Shown here: one piece after another, positions 16,361 through 25,047 of the stretch
Numbering within the stretch: the first letter of the stretch is position 1
Layout: each line of letters starts with the position of its first letter
DNA from: Anaerolineae bacterium
GTDB lineage: Bacteria; Chloroflexota; Anaerolineae; Anaerolineales; Anaerolineaceae
Reading direction: 5' to 3'
Assembly: GCA_013178185.1 (NCBI GenBank)
Contig: JABLXC010000021.1
Span: 1 to 64,000 of the forward strand
DNA: 64,000 bases
The notes under the pieces: model-generated
The model's input: only the letters and a program-made list of their open reading frames with translations
Told to the model about the DNA's origin: nothing
Databases searched by the model: none
Position numbers and translations under genes: made by a program

Positions 16361-18931
16361 ATGATCGAAGACGTTACCCCTATCCGGCAACAATATCTTG
16401 AAATAAAACGACAACATCCTGGCGAAATTCTCTTTTTTCGATTGGGAGACTTCTATGAAACCTTCGACCAGGATGCTGAAATCACTTCGAGAGAACTTGA
16501 CATCGTTTTGACCTCTCGTAGCGTTGCCAAAGGCGTCCGCGTACCGATGGCTGGTATACCTTATCATGCCGTAGAAAACTACCTGGCGCGCCTTATCGAG
16601 AAAGGATACCATGTCGCAATTTGTGAACAGGTCGGAGATCAGCCGGTCAAAGGATTGTTTCCCCGGCAGGTTGTTCGGGTAATCACTCCCGGCACGGTGG
16701 TCGAGCCTGGCCTGCTTCCAGGTGACAAAAACAATTATTTAGTTGCCATAGATATTCAAGATAATCGGCTTGGGATCGCATATGCTGATATCACCACTGG
16801 GGAATTTTCTGTTGCAGAACCTGCAGGCGAAGATATCCTTACCCTGTTGCGAGCCGAACTGATGCGACTAAAACCAGCCGAAATTTTAATTCCAGAGGGA
16901 CTCAACCTTCCAAACGACCTCCCGGGTTTTCCAAGCCGCTGGCCTGTCTGGCGTTTTGAATCAGCCCGCTGTAAAGAAGTCTTACTGCGCCATTTTAGCG
17001 TAGCAACGTTGGATGGCTTTGGCTTGCGTGGCCTGTCCCTGGCAATCCGAGCCGCTGGCGCCTTGCTCCAGTATATCCAGGAGACTCAGCCAGCCGCCCT
17101 CAAATTGCTAGAAAATCTGTCAACCTATACGCTCGACGATTTTATGACGCTGGATGCAGCCACCCGGCGCAATCTTGAACTGACCGAGACGATCCGCTCT
17201 GGCGACGTCAAAGGTTCTCTGCTGGGCGTTCTTGATCTCACCGTAACGCCAATGGGAAAGCGGCTCATCCGCCAGTGGGTCAGCAACCCTCTTTTGGACC
17301 TTAACGCGATCCACCTGCGGCAGGATCGGATTGCTTACCTGGTTGAAAACGGCCTCATCCGGGCCGAGCTGCGCGCTGCGCTTCGCCCGCTGGTCGATCT
17401 GGAACGTCTCACTACTCGAGTCGTTTCCGGCCACGCTTTGCCCAGAGATTTGGTGGCTATACGCTCTATGCTGCAAAAATTACCTGCTATTACAGCTATC
17501 TTCCAGGAAAAAGACAGCCCGCTGAACGAGCTTGCTTCTCTTCCCTCGCATGCCGATGAGCTTTTCCTCCTAGAAACAGCCATCAGTGATGACCCTCCAG
17601 CCACCCTCCAAAATTCCGGTGTCATCCGGCCTGGCTATTCATCGGAACTGGATCAAATTATCTCTTCCACGCAACATGCCAGAGAGTGGATTGCTAACCT
17701 GGAAAATATCGAGCGAGAGCGCACCGGCATAAAATCGCTCAAGGTGGGTTTTAATAAGATCTTTGGATATTACATCGAAATCACAAACAGCAACACTGCC
17801 CTGGTGCCCGCAGACTACATCCGCAAACAAACCCTCGTCAATGCTGAACGCTATATCACACCTGATTTGAAAGAGTACGAGGCACTGGTCCTCAACGCCG
17901 AAGACCGCATCCGAGAAATCGAAGTACGCCTCTTTCGCGAAGTGTGCAGTCAGCTTGCGTCTCACGGCCGCAGCCTGCTGGAGAGCGCACGCCGCCTGGC
18001 TGAACTGGATACCCTGGCAGCCCTTGCTGAGGTCGCAGCTATCAATGGATATATCCGGCCCGAAGTAGTTCAGGAAAACGTGTTACAAATTCGGGATGGC
18101 CGGCATCCGGTCGTCGAGCGGTTATTAAGCGGTGAACGCTTCGTTCCTAACGACGCCATTTTCGAACCAGGCGAGATTGTCCGCCTGATCACAGGGCCCA
18201 ACATGAGCGGCAAGAGTACCTTTCTAAGACAGGTCGCACTCATAGTTCTGCTTGCTCAGATGGGCAGCTTTATACCGGCTAATTCTGCCCGCATTGGCCT
18301 TGTGGATCGAATTTTCACTCGCATTGGCGCGCAGGATGAAATTCACGCTGGCCAGTCCACCTTCATGGTGGAAATGATCGAAACAGCCAATATCCTCAAC
18401 CATGCTACCGGCCACAGCCTGCTCATCCTGGACGAAATTGGGCGCGGCACCAGCACCTATGACGGCGTCTCCATCGCCTGGGCGGCGGTTGAATACATTC
18501 ACAATCACCCCCACCTCCGCGCTCGCACTTTATTTGCCACCCATTACCATGAATTAACGCAACTCAGCGACCTGCTGCCGGGAGTTCGCAACTACAACGT
18601 CGCAGTAACGGAATCGGAAGGCAAGGTCATTTTTCTTCATAAAATTGTCCCGGGTGGAGCAGACCGTTCTTATGGTATCCACGTCGCTCAACTGGCTGGC
18701 CTGCCCCGTCCCGTCATCCAGCGCGCTTCAGAAATCCTCAATCAGCTGGAAATTTCTTCTGGGAAGGCAGTAACCTTGAATCCGGGCATCCCGCAGCAAA
18801 TGGTTTTATTTCCAGAAACCAACCCGCTGCTCAATGAATTAAAATCACTGGATATTAACACCCTCTCTCCCATTGAGGCTTTGAACAAGCTCTATGAATG
18901 GAAGCGGAAGTTCTCAGAAACGGATTCATAA
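16361..18931 (+). CDS. mutS: DNA mismatch repair protein MutS
   Basis: 856 residues, full length. The N-terminal mismatch-reading domain has FRLGDFYETF with the Phe-X-Glu motif. The C-terminal ATPase has GPNMSGKSTFLRQ near residue 612, the MVEM segment, Walker B LLILDEIGRGTSTYDG and ATHYHELTQL. It binds mismatches and starts repair. A TAGAAT box at 16349-16354 lies six bases before the ATG and no Shine-Dalgarno is present, so it may be leaderless. No mutL is seen here. Convergent with the next gene, ten bases apart. Confidence 0.97.
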   Translation: MIEDVTPIRQQYLEIKRQHPGEILFFRLGDFYETFDQDAEITSRELDIVLTSRSVAKGVRVPMAGIPYHAVENYLARLIEKGYHVAICEQVGDQPVKGLFPRQVVRVITPGTVVEPGLLPGDKNNYLVAIDIQDNRLGIAYADITTGEFSVAEPAGEDILTLLRAELMRLKPAEILIPEGLNLPNDLPGFPSRWPVWRFESARCKEVLLRHFSVATLDGFGLRGLSLAIRAAGALLQYIQETQPAALKLLENLSTYTLDDFMTLDAATRRNLELTETIRSGDVKGSLLGVLDLTVTPMGKRLIRQWVSNPLLDLNAIHLRQDRIAYLVENGLIRAELRAALRPLVDLERLTTRVVSGHALPRDLVAIRSMLQKLPAITAIFQEKDSPLNELASLPSHADELFLLETAISDDPPATLQNSGVIRPGYSSELDQIISSTQHAREWIANLENIERERTGIKSLKVGFNKIFGYYIEITNSNTALVPADYIRKQTLVNAERYITPDLKEYEALVLNAEDRIREIEVRLFREVCSQLASHGRSLLESARRLAELDTLAALAEVAAINGYIRPEVVQENVLQIRDGRHPVVERLLSGERFVPNDAIFEPGEIVRLITGPNMSGKSTFLRQVALIVLLAQMGSFIPANSARIGLVDRIFTRIGAQDEIHAGQSTFMVEMIETANILNHATGHSLLILDEIGRGTSTYDGVSIAWAAVEYIHNHPHLRARTLFATHYHELTQLSDLLPGVRNYNVAVTESEGKVIFLHKIVPGGADRSYGIHVAQLAGLPRPVIQRASEILNQLEISSGKAVTLNPGIPQQMVLFPETNPLLNELKSLDINTLSPIEALNKLYEWKRKFSETDS

Positions 18932-18941
18932 TTTGCCGTCT

Positions 18942-20015
18942 CTAATCGCTCGATGAACCCAAGCCCTCCCAAGAAACGCGACGCGACAGGATCAACAATA
19001 TCCCCCCAACCAACATGGCAGAAACGCCTGCCAGGATACTCCATATCGAAAACCGCGCAAAAACAAAGACAAAAGCGCCCACCAGAGCATTCAGAACTTG
19101 CTCTGGCGCGCCGGAGAAAAGCTGCCCAGCCAAATATCGGCCTGCCAGATTGCCCGAAAAAAGTATCCCCCCAGCAAACACCACAACCAACACCCCGCTT
19201 GCCAGGATAGGCCATCCCAACCAGGATAAACTGTCTTTCAAGGATCGAACATTGAACAACAGGATTAGGATCAAAATAAACAGAACAGCCAGCGGCGTCA
19301 CTCTCAGAAAAAAACGGGTAGTCCGGTACAATGTCCATATCCCCTGCCAGCGCGATGCTACTTCGGAGCTCATAAGCTGGCTCGCTTGATCAGAAGACAG
19401 GATATATACTTGGTCAGGAAACCCACTGAGAAATTGCCCTAGCATTTGCGAGGCAAGGTTCTCGAACAATGGCATGAATTCGTCCGGCGGACGGCAAATC
19501 GGCGCGTTGGCCAGGTTTCCCGTCAGGGCGCTGCCCGCGATAGCGACCAACTGCTCCGCTGAGCATTCAGGCCAGGTACGCAAAATTTCTCGGACGATCA
19601 TTTCGCCCCCTGGGCCATTAAAGCGCTCTTTAAACAGCCGCAAGTCCAGCAGGATAATCAGCTCGTCCGACTGAAAATTGAGGTAACTCCCAACCTGTTG
19701 GATGATCAAATCCCCTTGCACCTCCAGAATCTCTGGTGGAAAAAGCTGACGGAAAATCTCTTCCAGGTTTTCATGGTTCAAGCCAAAAAACACAGGATTA
19801 CCCTGGATCTGCCCCGCCAGCCCCGACTGCTCCAAAATAAGTTGAGTAGCCCACGCAGGTACTTTCTCGTAAAACTTCTGCGCAATCAGCGCCTTTTGAT
19901 AGGCGCTGGCGCGAAACAGGATGTTTTCTGCCGGCAAGAGAAAAAGTGCAGGGATAGAAAAAATTGCAAACAAAATACTTAAGCAGGTGAGAAATAATTT
20001 CTTGAAAAAGGACAT
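18942..20015 (-). CDS. Hypothetical membrane protein
   Basis: 357 residues from the ATG at 20015. One membrane segment lies at the N-terminus (about 8-28). A large extracytoplasmic region follows, with FFGLNHENLEEIFRQLFPPE and a Cys pair (WPECS, NAPICRPPD), and then about three spans fill the last 130 residues. I do not recognise a named family; it resembles conserved Chloroflexota membrane proteins of unknown role. The upstream alternative start adds 20 residues within an AT-rich promoter-like stretch and is not favoured. Confidence 0.7.
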   Translation of the reverse strand: MSFFKKLFLTCLSILFAIFSIPALFLLPAENILFRASAYQKALIAQKFYEKVPAWATQLILEQSGLAGQIQGNPVFFGLNHENLEEIFRQLFPPEILEVQGDLIIQQVGSYLNFQSDELIILLDLRLFKERFNGPGGEMIVREILRTWPECSAEQLVAIAGSALTGNLANAPICRPPDEFMPLFENLASQMLGQFLSGFPDQVYILSSDQASQLMSSEVASRWQGIWTLYRTTRFFLRVTPLAVLFILILILLFNVRSLKDSLSWLGWPILASGVLVVVFAGGILFSGNLAGRYLAGQLFSGAPEQVLNALVGAFVFVFARFSIWSILAGVSAMLVGGILLILSRRVSWEGLGSSSD

Positions 20016-20095
20016 TTCTAATTGGACTAATTTGATATAATAATTAAATAATCTAACGATCTTTATTATAATCAAGAAACCATCTGGAGTCTAAA

Positions 20096-20446
20096 ATGGG
20101 CGGTCTCAGGTTAGAACATTGTGTCCCTTGTTCAAGAAATACACCTCCAATGAATCCAGACGAAATTGATGCCATGCTCGCCGAAGTGAGAGCCTGGGAA
20201 AAGGTCGAAGAAGATGGCATTCTCCGCTTGAAAAAACAGTTTACGTTCAAGAATTTCACACAAGCGCTGGCCTTTACAAATAAAATTGGCGCTCTCGCTG
20301 AAAACGAAGGGCATCACCCCGCAATACTGACAGAATGGGGAAAAGTAACCATCTACTGGTGGACACACATCATCCACGGTTTACACCAAAACGATTTCAT
20401 CATGGCAGCCAAAACGGATGAACTTGTTGATCAAAGGGAGGAATGA
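20096..20446 (+). CDS. Pterin-4a-carbinolamine dehydratase
   Basis: 116 residues. The PCD/DCoH core is clear: TFKNFTQALAFTNKIGALAENEGHHPAILTEWGKVTIYWWTH, in which the paired histidines, the W-G-K stretch and the final His form the active site. An N-terminal CVPC and PPMN segment is usual for bacterial members. The enzyme recycles hydroxylated tetrahydropterin; PCD-like proteins also occur with molybdopterin and phenylalanine metabolism. TATAAT at 20067-20072 and TGGAG upstream of the ATG give a short leader. Its stop overlaps the next gene by four bases. Confidence 0.88.
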   Translation: MGGLRLEHCVPCSRNTPPMNPDEIDAMLAEVRAWEKVEEDGILRLKKQFTFKNFTQALAFTNKIGALAENEGHHPAILTEWGKVTIYWWTHIIHGLHQNDFIMAAKTDELVDQREE

Positions 20447-20853
20447 TGGCGCATAAAGTGGGCGATTGGATGAGCAGTCCGGTGATTGTAGTGGATCCAG
20501 ATACAACCGTTTCGTTCGCCCTGACATTAATGCGGCGCAGAAACATCCACAGTGTCGTGGTCAACCTGCCTGACGAAGAAGGTAAATACGGAATCGTGAC
20601 CATTACAGACATCCGCAACAAGATCATTGCAAAACAACGTAAACCGACCGAAACCAGCATCCGGGAGATTATGAGCTATCCGGTCATCACCGCCCAAGCG
20701 GACTGGTCGCTGGTCAAGTGTTCTTCGGTCATGCAAGAAAACCACATCAACCATCTTCCTGTCGTAGACAAATACAACAACCTGGTAGGAATCATTTCAA
20801 CAACCGATATTTTCATCGCCGCCGAAGAAACCGGCTGGGAAGACGCATATTAA
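20443..20853 (+). CDS. CBS-pair domain protein
   Basis: 136 residues made of two CBS motifs. The first spans about 10-65 (VGDWMSSPVIVVDPDTTVSFALTLM and YGIVTITDIRNK). The second spans about 75-130 (IREIMSYPVITAQADWSLVKCSSVM and NNLVGIISTTDIFIA). Stand-alone CBS pairs bind adenosine nucleotides and act as regulators, though the target is unknown. It is coupled by ATGA overlap to the pterin dehydratase gene. Confidence 0.88.
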   Translation: MMAHKVGDWMSSPVIVVDPDTTVSFALTLMRRRNIHSVVVNLPDEEGKYGIVTITDIRNKIIAKQRKPTETSIREIMSYPVITAQADWSLVKCSSVMQENHINHLPVVDKYNNLVGIISTTDIFIAAEETGWEDAY

Positions 20854-20910
20854 TCTCGCCCCAGCAATAGAGGCCAGGTAATTTCAGAATACAAAGCGTT
20901 TGAGAACCAG

Positions 20911-21951
20911 TTAGTTCGACTGGGCTTGAAGATATGCATCCCACAGTTTTTGTGGGTTCCTGGAAAATTGGGAGAATTCGATCATCCCTTCTGCCATACC
21001 CATCAAGACCGCATTCAACAAGGAATTTGCAGGTGTGCGGATGCCCAGTCGTTGTCCAAAACGTACAACCGCGCCGTTTAAATAATCCACTTCGATATTT
21101 CTTCGGCCAGCATGCAAATCAATATGAAATGAAGGCATTTTATTGCCTCTGCCTTTTGCGGCAACCCGCACTAACAACGGGCGGCCAATCGCTGGAGGCA
21201 GCGCCCTGACCAGAAAAGCCAGGCCTTTAACCGGTGTTCGCGGTAGGGTGACAACCCGGATTTTCAAAGCATCCATCACAGCCAACGCCTCCCGCAACTG
21301 AGCAATCTCTAGTTGGTAACCGAGGGGGTCCTCCAGCACTTCTTTCGGTGTGAGATCTAGGATCGCCGAAGTCGCGTTACCCAAAAGATTGGTCAATAAT
21401 TTCGACCATTTCATCGCCCCGGCATCTGAAAATGGCTGTGCATTCAAGCCAGCGGAATTGAATTCCTGGATGAGCCGCTCGCTGAGGGTGTGACGACTAT
21501 AGATTCCAACCCCTCTTAAACGCTCCAAAATAATATCACCTGGTCCCCGTTTTCCTACGGCAGATGTCACGGTGGCGGGGATAATCCTGCCTGGCCCCAT
21601 CGCCTCTTCTAACAGACCTTCATTTTCGACCCCATTTTGGAAACAAATGATAGGGGGAATCTCTTTTAGATGGGATTGAATACCCGCCAAGAAGGCCGGT
21701 GTATCAAATGATTTGATCGCCAGAAGCGCCGCATCGAAGGGACCTTGCGCCAGCGCCTGTTCCAGCGAAGAAACCACCACCGGATTCGAGACAATATGTA
21801 CACCCGAAGGCGTTTCAAGTCGCAAGCCCTGTTGGGCCACGGCAGCCCCGACGTCATCGCGGTCAATGAACACCACCTTGTTTTCTGCTCTCGCAAGGCT
21901 ACCCCCCAGGTAGGTTCCAATAGCGCCCAGCCCAAAACAGAGATACCTCAT
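20911..21951 (-). CDS. panE: 2-dehydropantoate 2-reductase
   Basis: 346 residues from the ATG at 21951, which has GGAAGG seven bases upstream; a frame start five codons earlier is less likely. The Rossmann motif is GLGAIGTYLGG. The ApbA/PanE pattern continues with ICFQNGVENEGLLEE and KWSKLLTNLLGNATSAI (catalytic lysine and substrate contacts). It reduces ketopantoate to pantoate in coenzyme A synthesis. Paralogues of the family act on other 2-keto acids, so the substrate is likely, not certain. Follows fmt after 39 bases. Confidence 0.85.
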   Translation of the reverse strand: MRYLCFGLGAIGTYLGGSLARAENKVVFIDRDDVGAAVAQQGLRLETPSGVHIVSNPVVVSSLEQALAQGPFDAALLAIKSFDTPAFLAGIQSHLKEIPPIICFQNGVENEGLLEEAMGPGRIIPATVTSAVGKRGPGDIILERLRGVGIYSRHTLSERLIQEFNSAGLNAQPFSDAGAMKWSKLLTNLLGNATSAILDLTPKEVLEDPLGYQLEIAQLREALAVMDALKIRVVTLPRTPVKGLAFLVRALPPAIGRPLLVRVAAKGRGNKMPSFHIDLHAGRRNIEVDYLNGAVVRFGQRLGIRTPANSLLNAVLMGMAEGMIEFSQFSRNPQKLWDAYLQAQSN

Positions 21952-21990
21952 GCGGAGACCTTCCACCCAAATTGTCCGCCAGGATATGGT

Positions 21991-22923
21991 TTACATGGCA
22001 TGTGCATCTTCACTTTCCCAACCACGCACTCCGTGTAAAAACGTCTCGCCGCTCATCCGCTTTTTCCCTGCCGGCTGGATCTCATCGAGCACCAGCCACC
22101 CGGTGGATGTGCCAATGGCCGGCGCGCCGGAGATGATCTTCCGCTTTCCTGGAACAGCTTCATTATCTGACAACACGTGAGCAGCGTGTACTTTAATGGA
22201 TTGGCCGCGCCAGAAAAACCAGGTCGATGGCCAGGGGTTAAAAGCTCGGATACGGCGTTCCAGCGTCTCAGCCGGTTGACTGAAATCCAGCAACCCTTCC
22301 TCTTTCCTGATCAAACCAGCATAAGTGGCAAGCGATTCATCTTGGGGCTGACCTGACAGTTTTCCGGCCAGATAACCTGGCAGCGTTTCAATCAGCAAGT
22401 CAGCCCCGGTTTCTGCCAGTCGTTTACCGAGCGTATCCGCAGTATCCGTCGCAAGAATTGCCACACGACGAGTTGCCAGGATCGCGCCAGTATCCACGCC
22501 AGTATCCATTTTCATAATCGTTACGCCAGTCTCCGTATCCCCTGCCAGAATTGCAGCCTGCACGGGCGAAGCGCCACGCCAGCGCGGCAAGATAGACCCG
22601 TGAATATTGATACAGCCTTGGCGTGGCAAATCCAGAATGTTTTTTCGCAAAATCTGACCAAACGCCGTCACAACAATCACATCGGGGGCCCAATCTCTAA
22701 TTCTTTCAAACGCTTCGGGCGTTCGCAGGCTCTCCGGCTGGAAAACAGGGATGCCCAATCGGCCAGCGAGGTCCTTGACCGGCGGAGGCGTCATCTCTCT
22801 CCCACGCCCTGCGGGACGGTCCGGCTGAGTCACCACGCCGACAACATCATAACGCTCTGCAAGTCTCTGAAGCGCTGGCGTAGCAAAAGCGGGTGAGCCC
22901 ATAAAAACAAACCGGGGATTCAT
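21991..22923 (-). CDS. fmt: Methionyl-tRNA formyltransferase
   Basis: 310 residues starting MNPRFVFMGSPAFATPAL. The formyltransferase site shows INIHGSILPRWRG with the catalytic Asn and His, then MKMDTGVDTGAI. The C-terminal domain begins near LDFSQPAETLERRIRAFNPWPST. It formylates initiator Met-tRNA using 10-formyl-THF. The ATG at 22923 is chosen because TGTTAAAAT (box 22931-22936, minus) lies seven bases before it; a frame start ten codons earlier would read through that box. The mRNA is probably leaderless. Confidence 0.94.
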   Translation of the reverse strand: MNPRFVFMGSPAFATPALQRLAERYDVVGVVTQPDRPAGRGREMTPPPVKDLAGRLGIPVFQPESLRTPEAFERIRDWAPDVIVVTAFGQILRKNILDLPRQGCINIHGSILPRWRGASPVQAAILAGDTETGVTIMKMDTGVDTGAILATRRVAILATDTADTLGKRLAETGADLLIETLPGYLAGKLSGQPQDESLATYAGLIRKEEGLLDFSQPAETLERRIRAFNPWPSTWFFWRGQSIKVHAAHVLSDNEAVPGKRKIISGAPAIGTSTGWLVLDEIQPAGKKRMSGETFLHGVRGWESEDAHAM

Positions 22924-22995
22924 GACTGTGATTTTAACATATCTTTTGACCACCTCTTGGTGTTGAATGTCCTATAAAAGGGTTGAAGTTTTGAT

Positions 22996-23023
22996 TTGTT
23001 GTTTTTGGAAAATAGTGTAAAAT
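22996..23023 (+). promoter_or_regulatory. Promoter of the first DUF4870 gene
   Basis: TTGTTG (22996-23001), a 16-base spacer, then TAAAAT (23018-23023) preceded by TG. Transcription would start near 23030 and give a leader of about 30 bases with AAGGAGG before the ATG at 23062. Confidence 0.6.
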
Positions 23024-23061
23024 CTGTACATAAACAATCTATTTTTCGAAGGAGGAACGTT

Positions 23062-23397
23062 ATGTCTGACCAGGTCCAATCTGCACCAGAATCAACCAGC
23101 GATGACCGTTTGTGGGCCTTACTGGCCTACATTTTTACACCCCTCATCCCGATCGTCATTTTATTGATAGAAGACAAAAAGAACCGGCCATTTCTCAAAG
23201 CTCACAACATGCAAGCGTTGGTGCTGGGAGTCGTGGAATGGGTCATTAACTTCCTCTTGAGTTTCATTGTGATTGGATGTGTAACCTCCATCATCACCCT
23301 GATCCTGAACATTTATCTGGGTATACGCGCCAACAAGGGCGAAGTCTTTGATATCCCAGTTATCTCCAATTTTGTCCGCAATCAGGGTTGGGGATAA
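23062..23397 (+). CDS. DUF4870 membrane protein
   Basis: 111 residues from the ATG at 23062, set by GAAGGAGG upstream; earlier in-frame codons run into the promoter. The layout is that of DUF4870: a polar start (SDDRLWALLAYIF), a first hydrophobic span, a basic loop with DKKNRPFLKAHNMQALVLG, two more spans, and IRANKGEVFDIPVI at the end. The function of the family is unknown. It has its own terminator, and a second DUF4870 gene follows. Confidence 0.85.
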   Translation: MSDQVQSAPESTSDDRLWALLAYIFTPLIPIVILLIEDKKNRPFLKAHNMQALVLGVVEWVINFLLSFIVIGCVTSIITLILNIYLGIRANKGEVFDIPVISNFVRNQGWG

Positions 23398-23418
23398 ATC
23401 TTAACAGGTGACCCAAAA

Positions 23419-23444
23419 CAGCCCGCTTTTGGCGGGCTGTTTTT
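23419..23444 (+). terminator. Intrinsic terminator
   Basis: CAGCCCGC (23419-23426) pairs with GCGGGCTG (23432-23439) around TTTTG, followed by TTTTT at 23440-23444. Confidence 0.92.
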
Positions 23445-23515
23445 ATTTGAAACCTTTCGATCCAATTTTCGTAATCTTTAATGGAATTAATCTTTTGCTT
23501 CCATAAGGAGTAACG

Positions 23516-23956
23516 ATGACAAATCAACAACCCGCGCAGCCTCTATCTCCCCTACCTCTCTCTCCTTCAGAAGAGCGTACCTGGTCTATGTTAGCCCACC
23601 TGAGCATCTTGATTAATCTGGTTTCCGGTGTTCTGGGACCGGTGGCGGCCTTGATCATCTACCTGGTCTTCAGAGACCGTTCCCGTTATGTCGCATACCA
23701 ATCCCTCCAGGCGCTCCTTCTCCAGCTGATTGCATGGGTTGGTGGTGGTATTCTCGCCGGGATTGCCTGGACAATCACCGGCATCCTTTCCGCCGTCCTG
23801 GTCGGCCTTTGTCTGATTCCATTCGCTATCGTGATCAGCGCCATCCCCTTGGCTGCAATTGTCTATGGGATCGTAGCCGCAATCCAAACGAATCAGGGCC
23901 AGGATTTCCGCTATTGGTTGATTGGCGACTGGGTTCGCAGCACCCTGACAGGTTAG
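23516..23956 (+). CDS. DUF4870 membrane protein, second copy
   Basis: 146 residues. After a Pro/Ser-rich start, SEERTWSMLAHLSIL, VFRDRSRYVAYQSLQALLLQL and AIQTNQGQDFRYWLIGDW match the DUF4870 layout; three or four spans are predicted. It is related to, but clearly diverged from, the copy at 23062. ATAAGGAG precedes the ATG. Its TAG stop overlaps the TAA stop of the converging gene (TTAG at 23953-23956). Confidence 0.85.
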   Translation: MTNQQPAQPLSPLPLSPSEERTWSMLAHLSILINLVSGVLGPVAALIIYLVFRDRSRYVAYQSLQALLLQLIAWVGGGILAGIAWTITGILSAVLVGLCLIPFAIVISAIPLAAIVYGIVAAIQTNQGQDFRYWLIGDWVRSTLTG

Positions 23957-25041
23957 TCAGCCTTAAGGGGTTTTACCTCGGAGCCATGGGCAGTATCCAC
24001 AACCTGCCAACCCAATCGAGTAATTTCCACTCGCAGGTAGTCGGCTGCTGCCCAATCCTTTTCTGCCCGCGCCCGATTACGCTTTTCTACCAACTGGCGA
24101 ACAAGGTCTGGAGCTCCCTCATCTGGACTGGATACCGTTTCATCTTGATCCTCCTGCAATAATCTGAAGATATCCTCAGCTATCCCAAAATTAAGGTCTT
24201 CGGGCAAAAAAAACCTTCCTAACATTGAAAAAGGGAAGGTTTCGCCGCTTCTAAAGATGTGTTCGCCGCCCACTTTTGTGAGAACATGGACCGCTCCCTT
24301 GCCAAACACCTTAGAACAAGCACGTTTAAAGTCCATGATCATCGAAGTATGCTCTTCTAACCCGATCACCGTCGTGTCTTCTTGAAGCTGCGAAAAGAGA
24401 AAATCAAAACGAGGCTTGCCAATAAAGCACCGGCTGGTATCCAACCCGCTTCCCCCCTCTGCATTGTTCCAATGGGGAATAATTGTTAGGGAAAGACCAT
24501 ACGGGCCCAACAGATCCAATCCGGGAATCCAGTGGGGGTCGTCGCCCGCCTTAAAAATTTCATACACAGGGATCGCACAACGCCCCACTGCCAAAGCTGC
24601 CGCACTGGCAAAAGCAAGGTATGCTCCGCTTCGATGCCGCGCCTGAAGCGTACGCCAAACCAGGCTGTTTTTTAAATGGCGAACAGCATATGACGGGCTT
24701 CCCGGACCGAGAAATAGAATGTTGCTTTCCGCAACTTTTTTTGCCAGTTTCTCATCCTCCGTGCTGTACGGGAAATTCCGGTGCCTTGCAGGAATAGTCA
24801 CGACTTTAGGCTTATAATTTTGCAGTCTCTTTTCAAGATATTCGGCGACGCGCCCAGCAACCCGCTCAGAATTAAGCTCAAAACCGGCGGGAGTTTCTAA
24901 GACAGAAATACGATGAGCTATTCCTAACCGCTTGACAAGCGCTTCAAAGGCGCGCCCACTGCTTCCCGTACTCTCCCCAGAACCGATCAATAAGATCATT
25001 CCGGGAACCACACTCTGTCCGTTGGCCATTTTCATCCTCAT
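23953..25041 (-). CDS. Peptidase S51/cyanophycinase-like protein with CysS-type C-terminal tail
   Basis: 362 residues. The first 290 look like a class-I glutaminase-like fold of the peptidase E/cyanophycinase group: MILLIGSGEST, VLETPAGFELN, ILFLGPGSPSYA and the probable nucleophile Ser in YLAFASAAALAVG, followed by LDLL and an IGLEEHT segment. Residues about 310-355 (KRNRARAEKDWAAADYLRVEI, then GWQVVDTAHGSEV) match the tail of cysteinyl-tRNA synthetases. The role is unknown. It starts six bases after the ABC exporter ends, so it belongs to that operon. Confidence 0.75.
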   Translation of the reverse strand: MRMKMANGQSVVPGMILLIGSGESTGSSGRAFEALVKRLGIAHRISVLETPAGFELNSERVAGRVAEYLEKRLQNYKPKVVTIPARHRNFPYSTEDEKLAKKVAESNILFLGPGSPSYAVRHLKNSLVWRTLQARHRSGAYLAFASAAALAVGRCAIPVYEIFKAGDDPHWIPGLDLLGPYGLSLTIIPHWNNAEGGSGLDTSRCFIGKPRFDFLFSQLQEDTTVIGLEEHTSMIMDFKRACSKVFGKGAVHVLTKVGGEHIFRSGETFPFSMLGRFFLPEDLNFGIAEDIFRLLQEDQDETVSSPDEGAPDLVRQLVEKRNRARAEKDWAAADYLRVEITRLGWQVVDTAHGSEVKPLKAD

Positions 25042-25047
25042 CCAATT

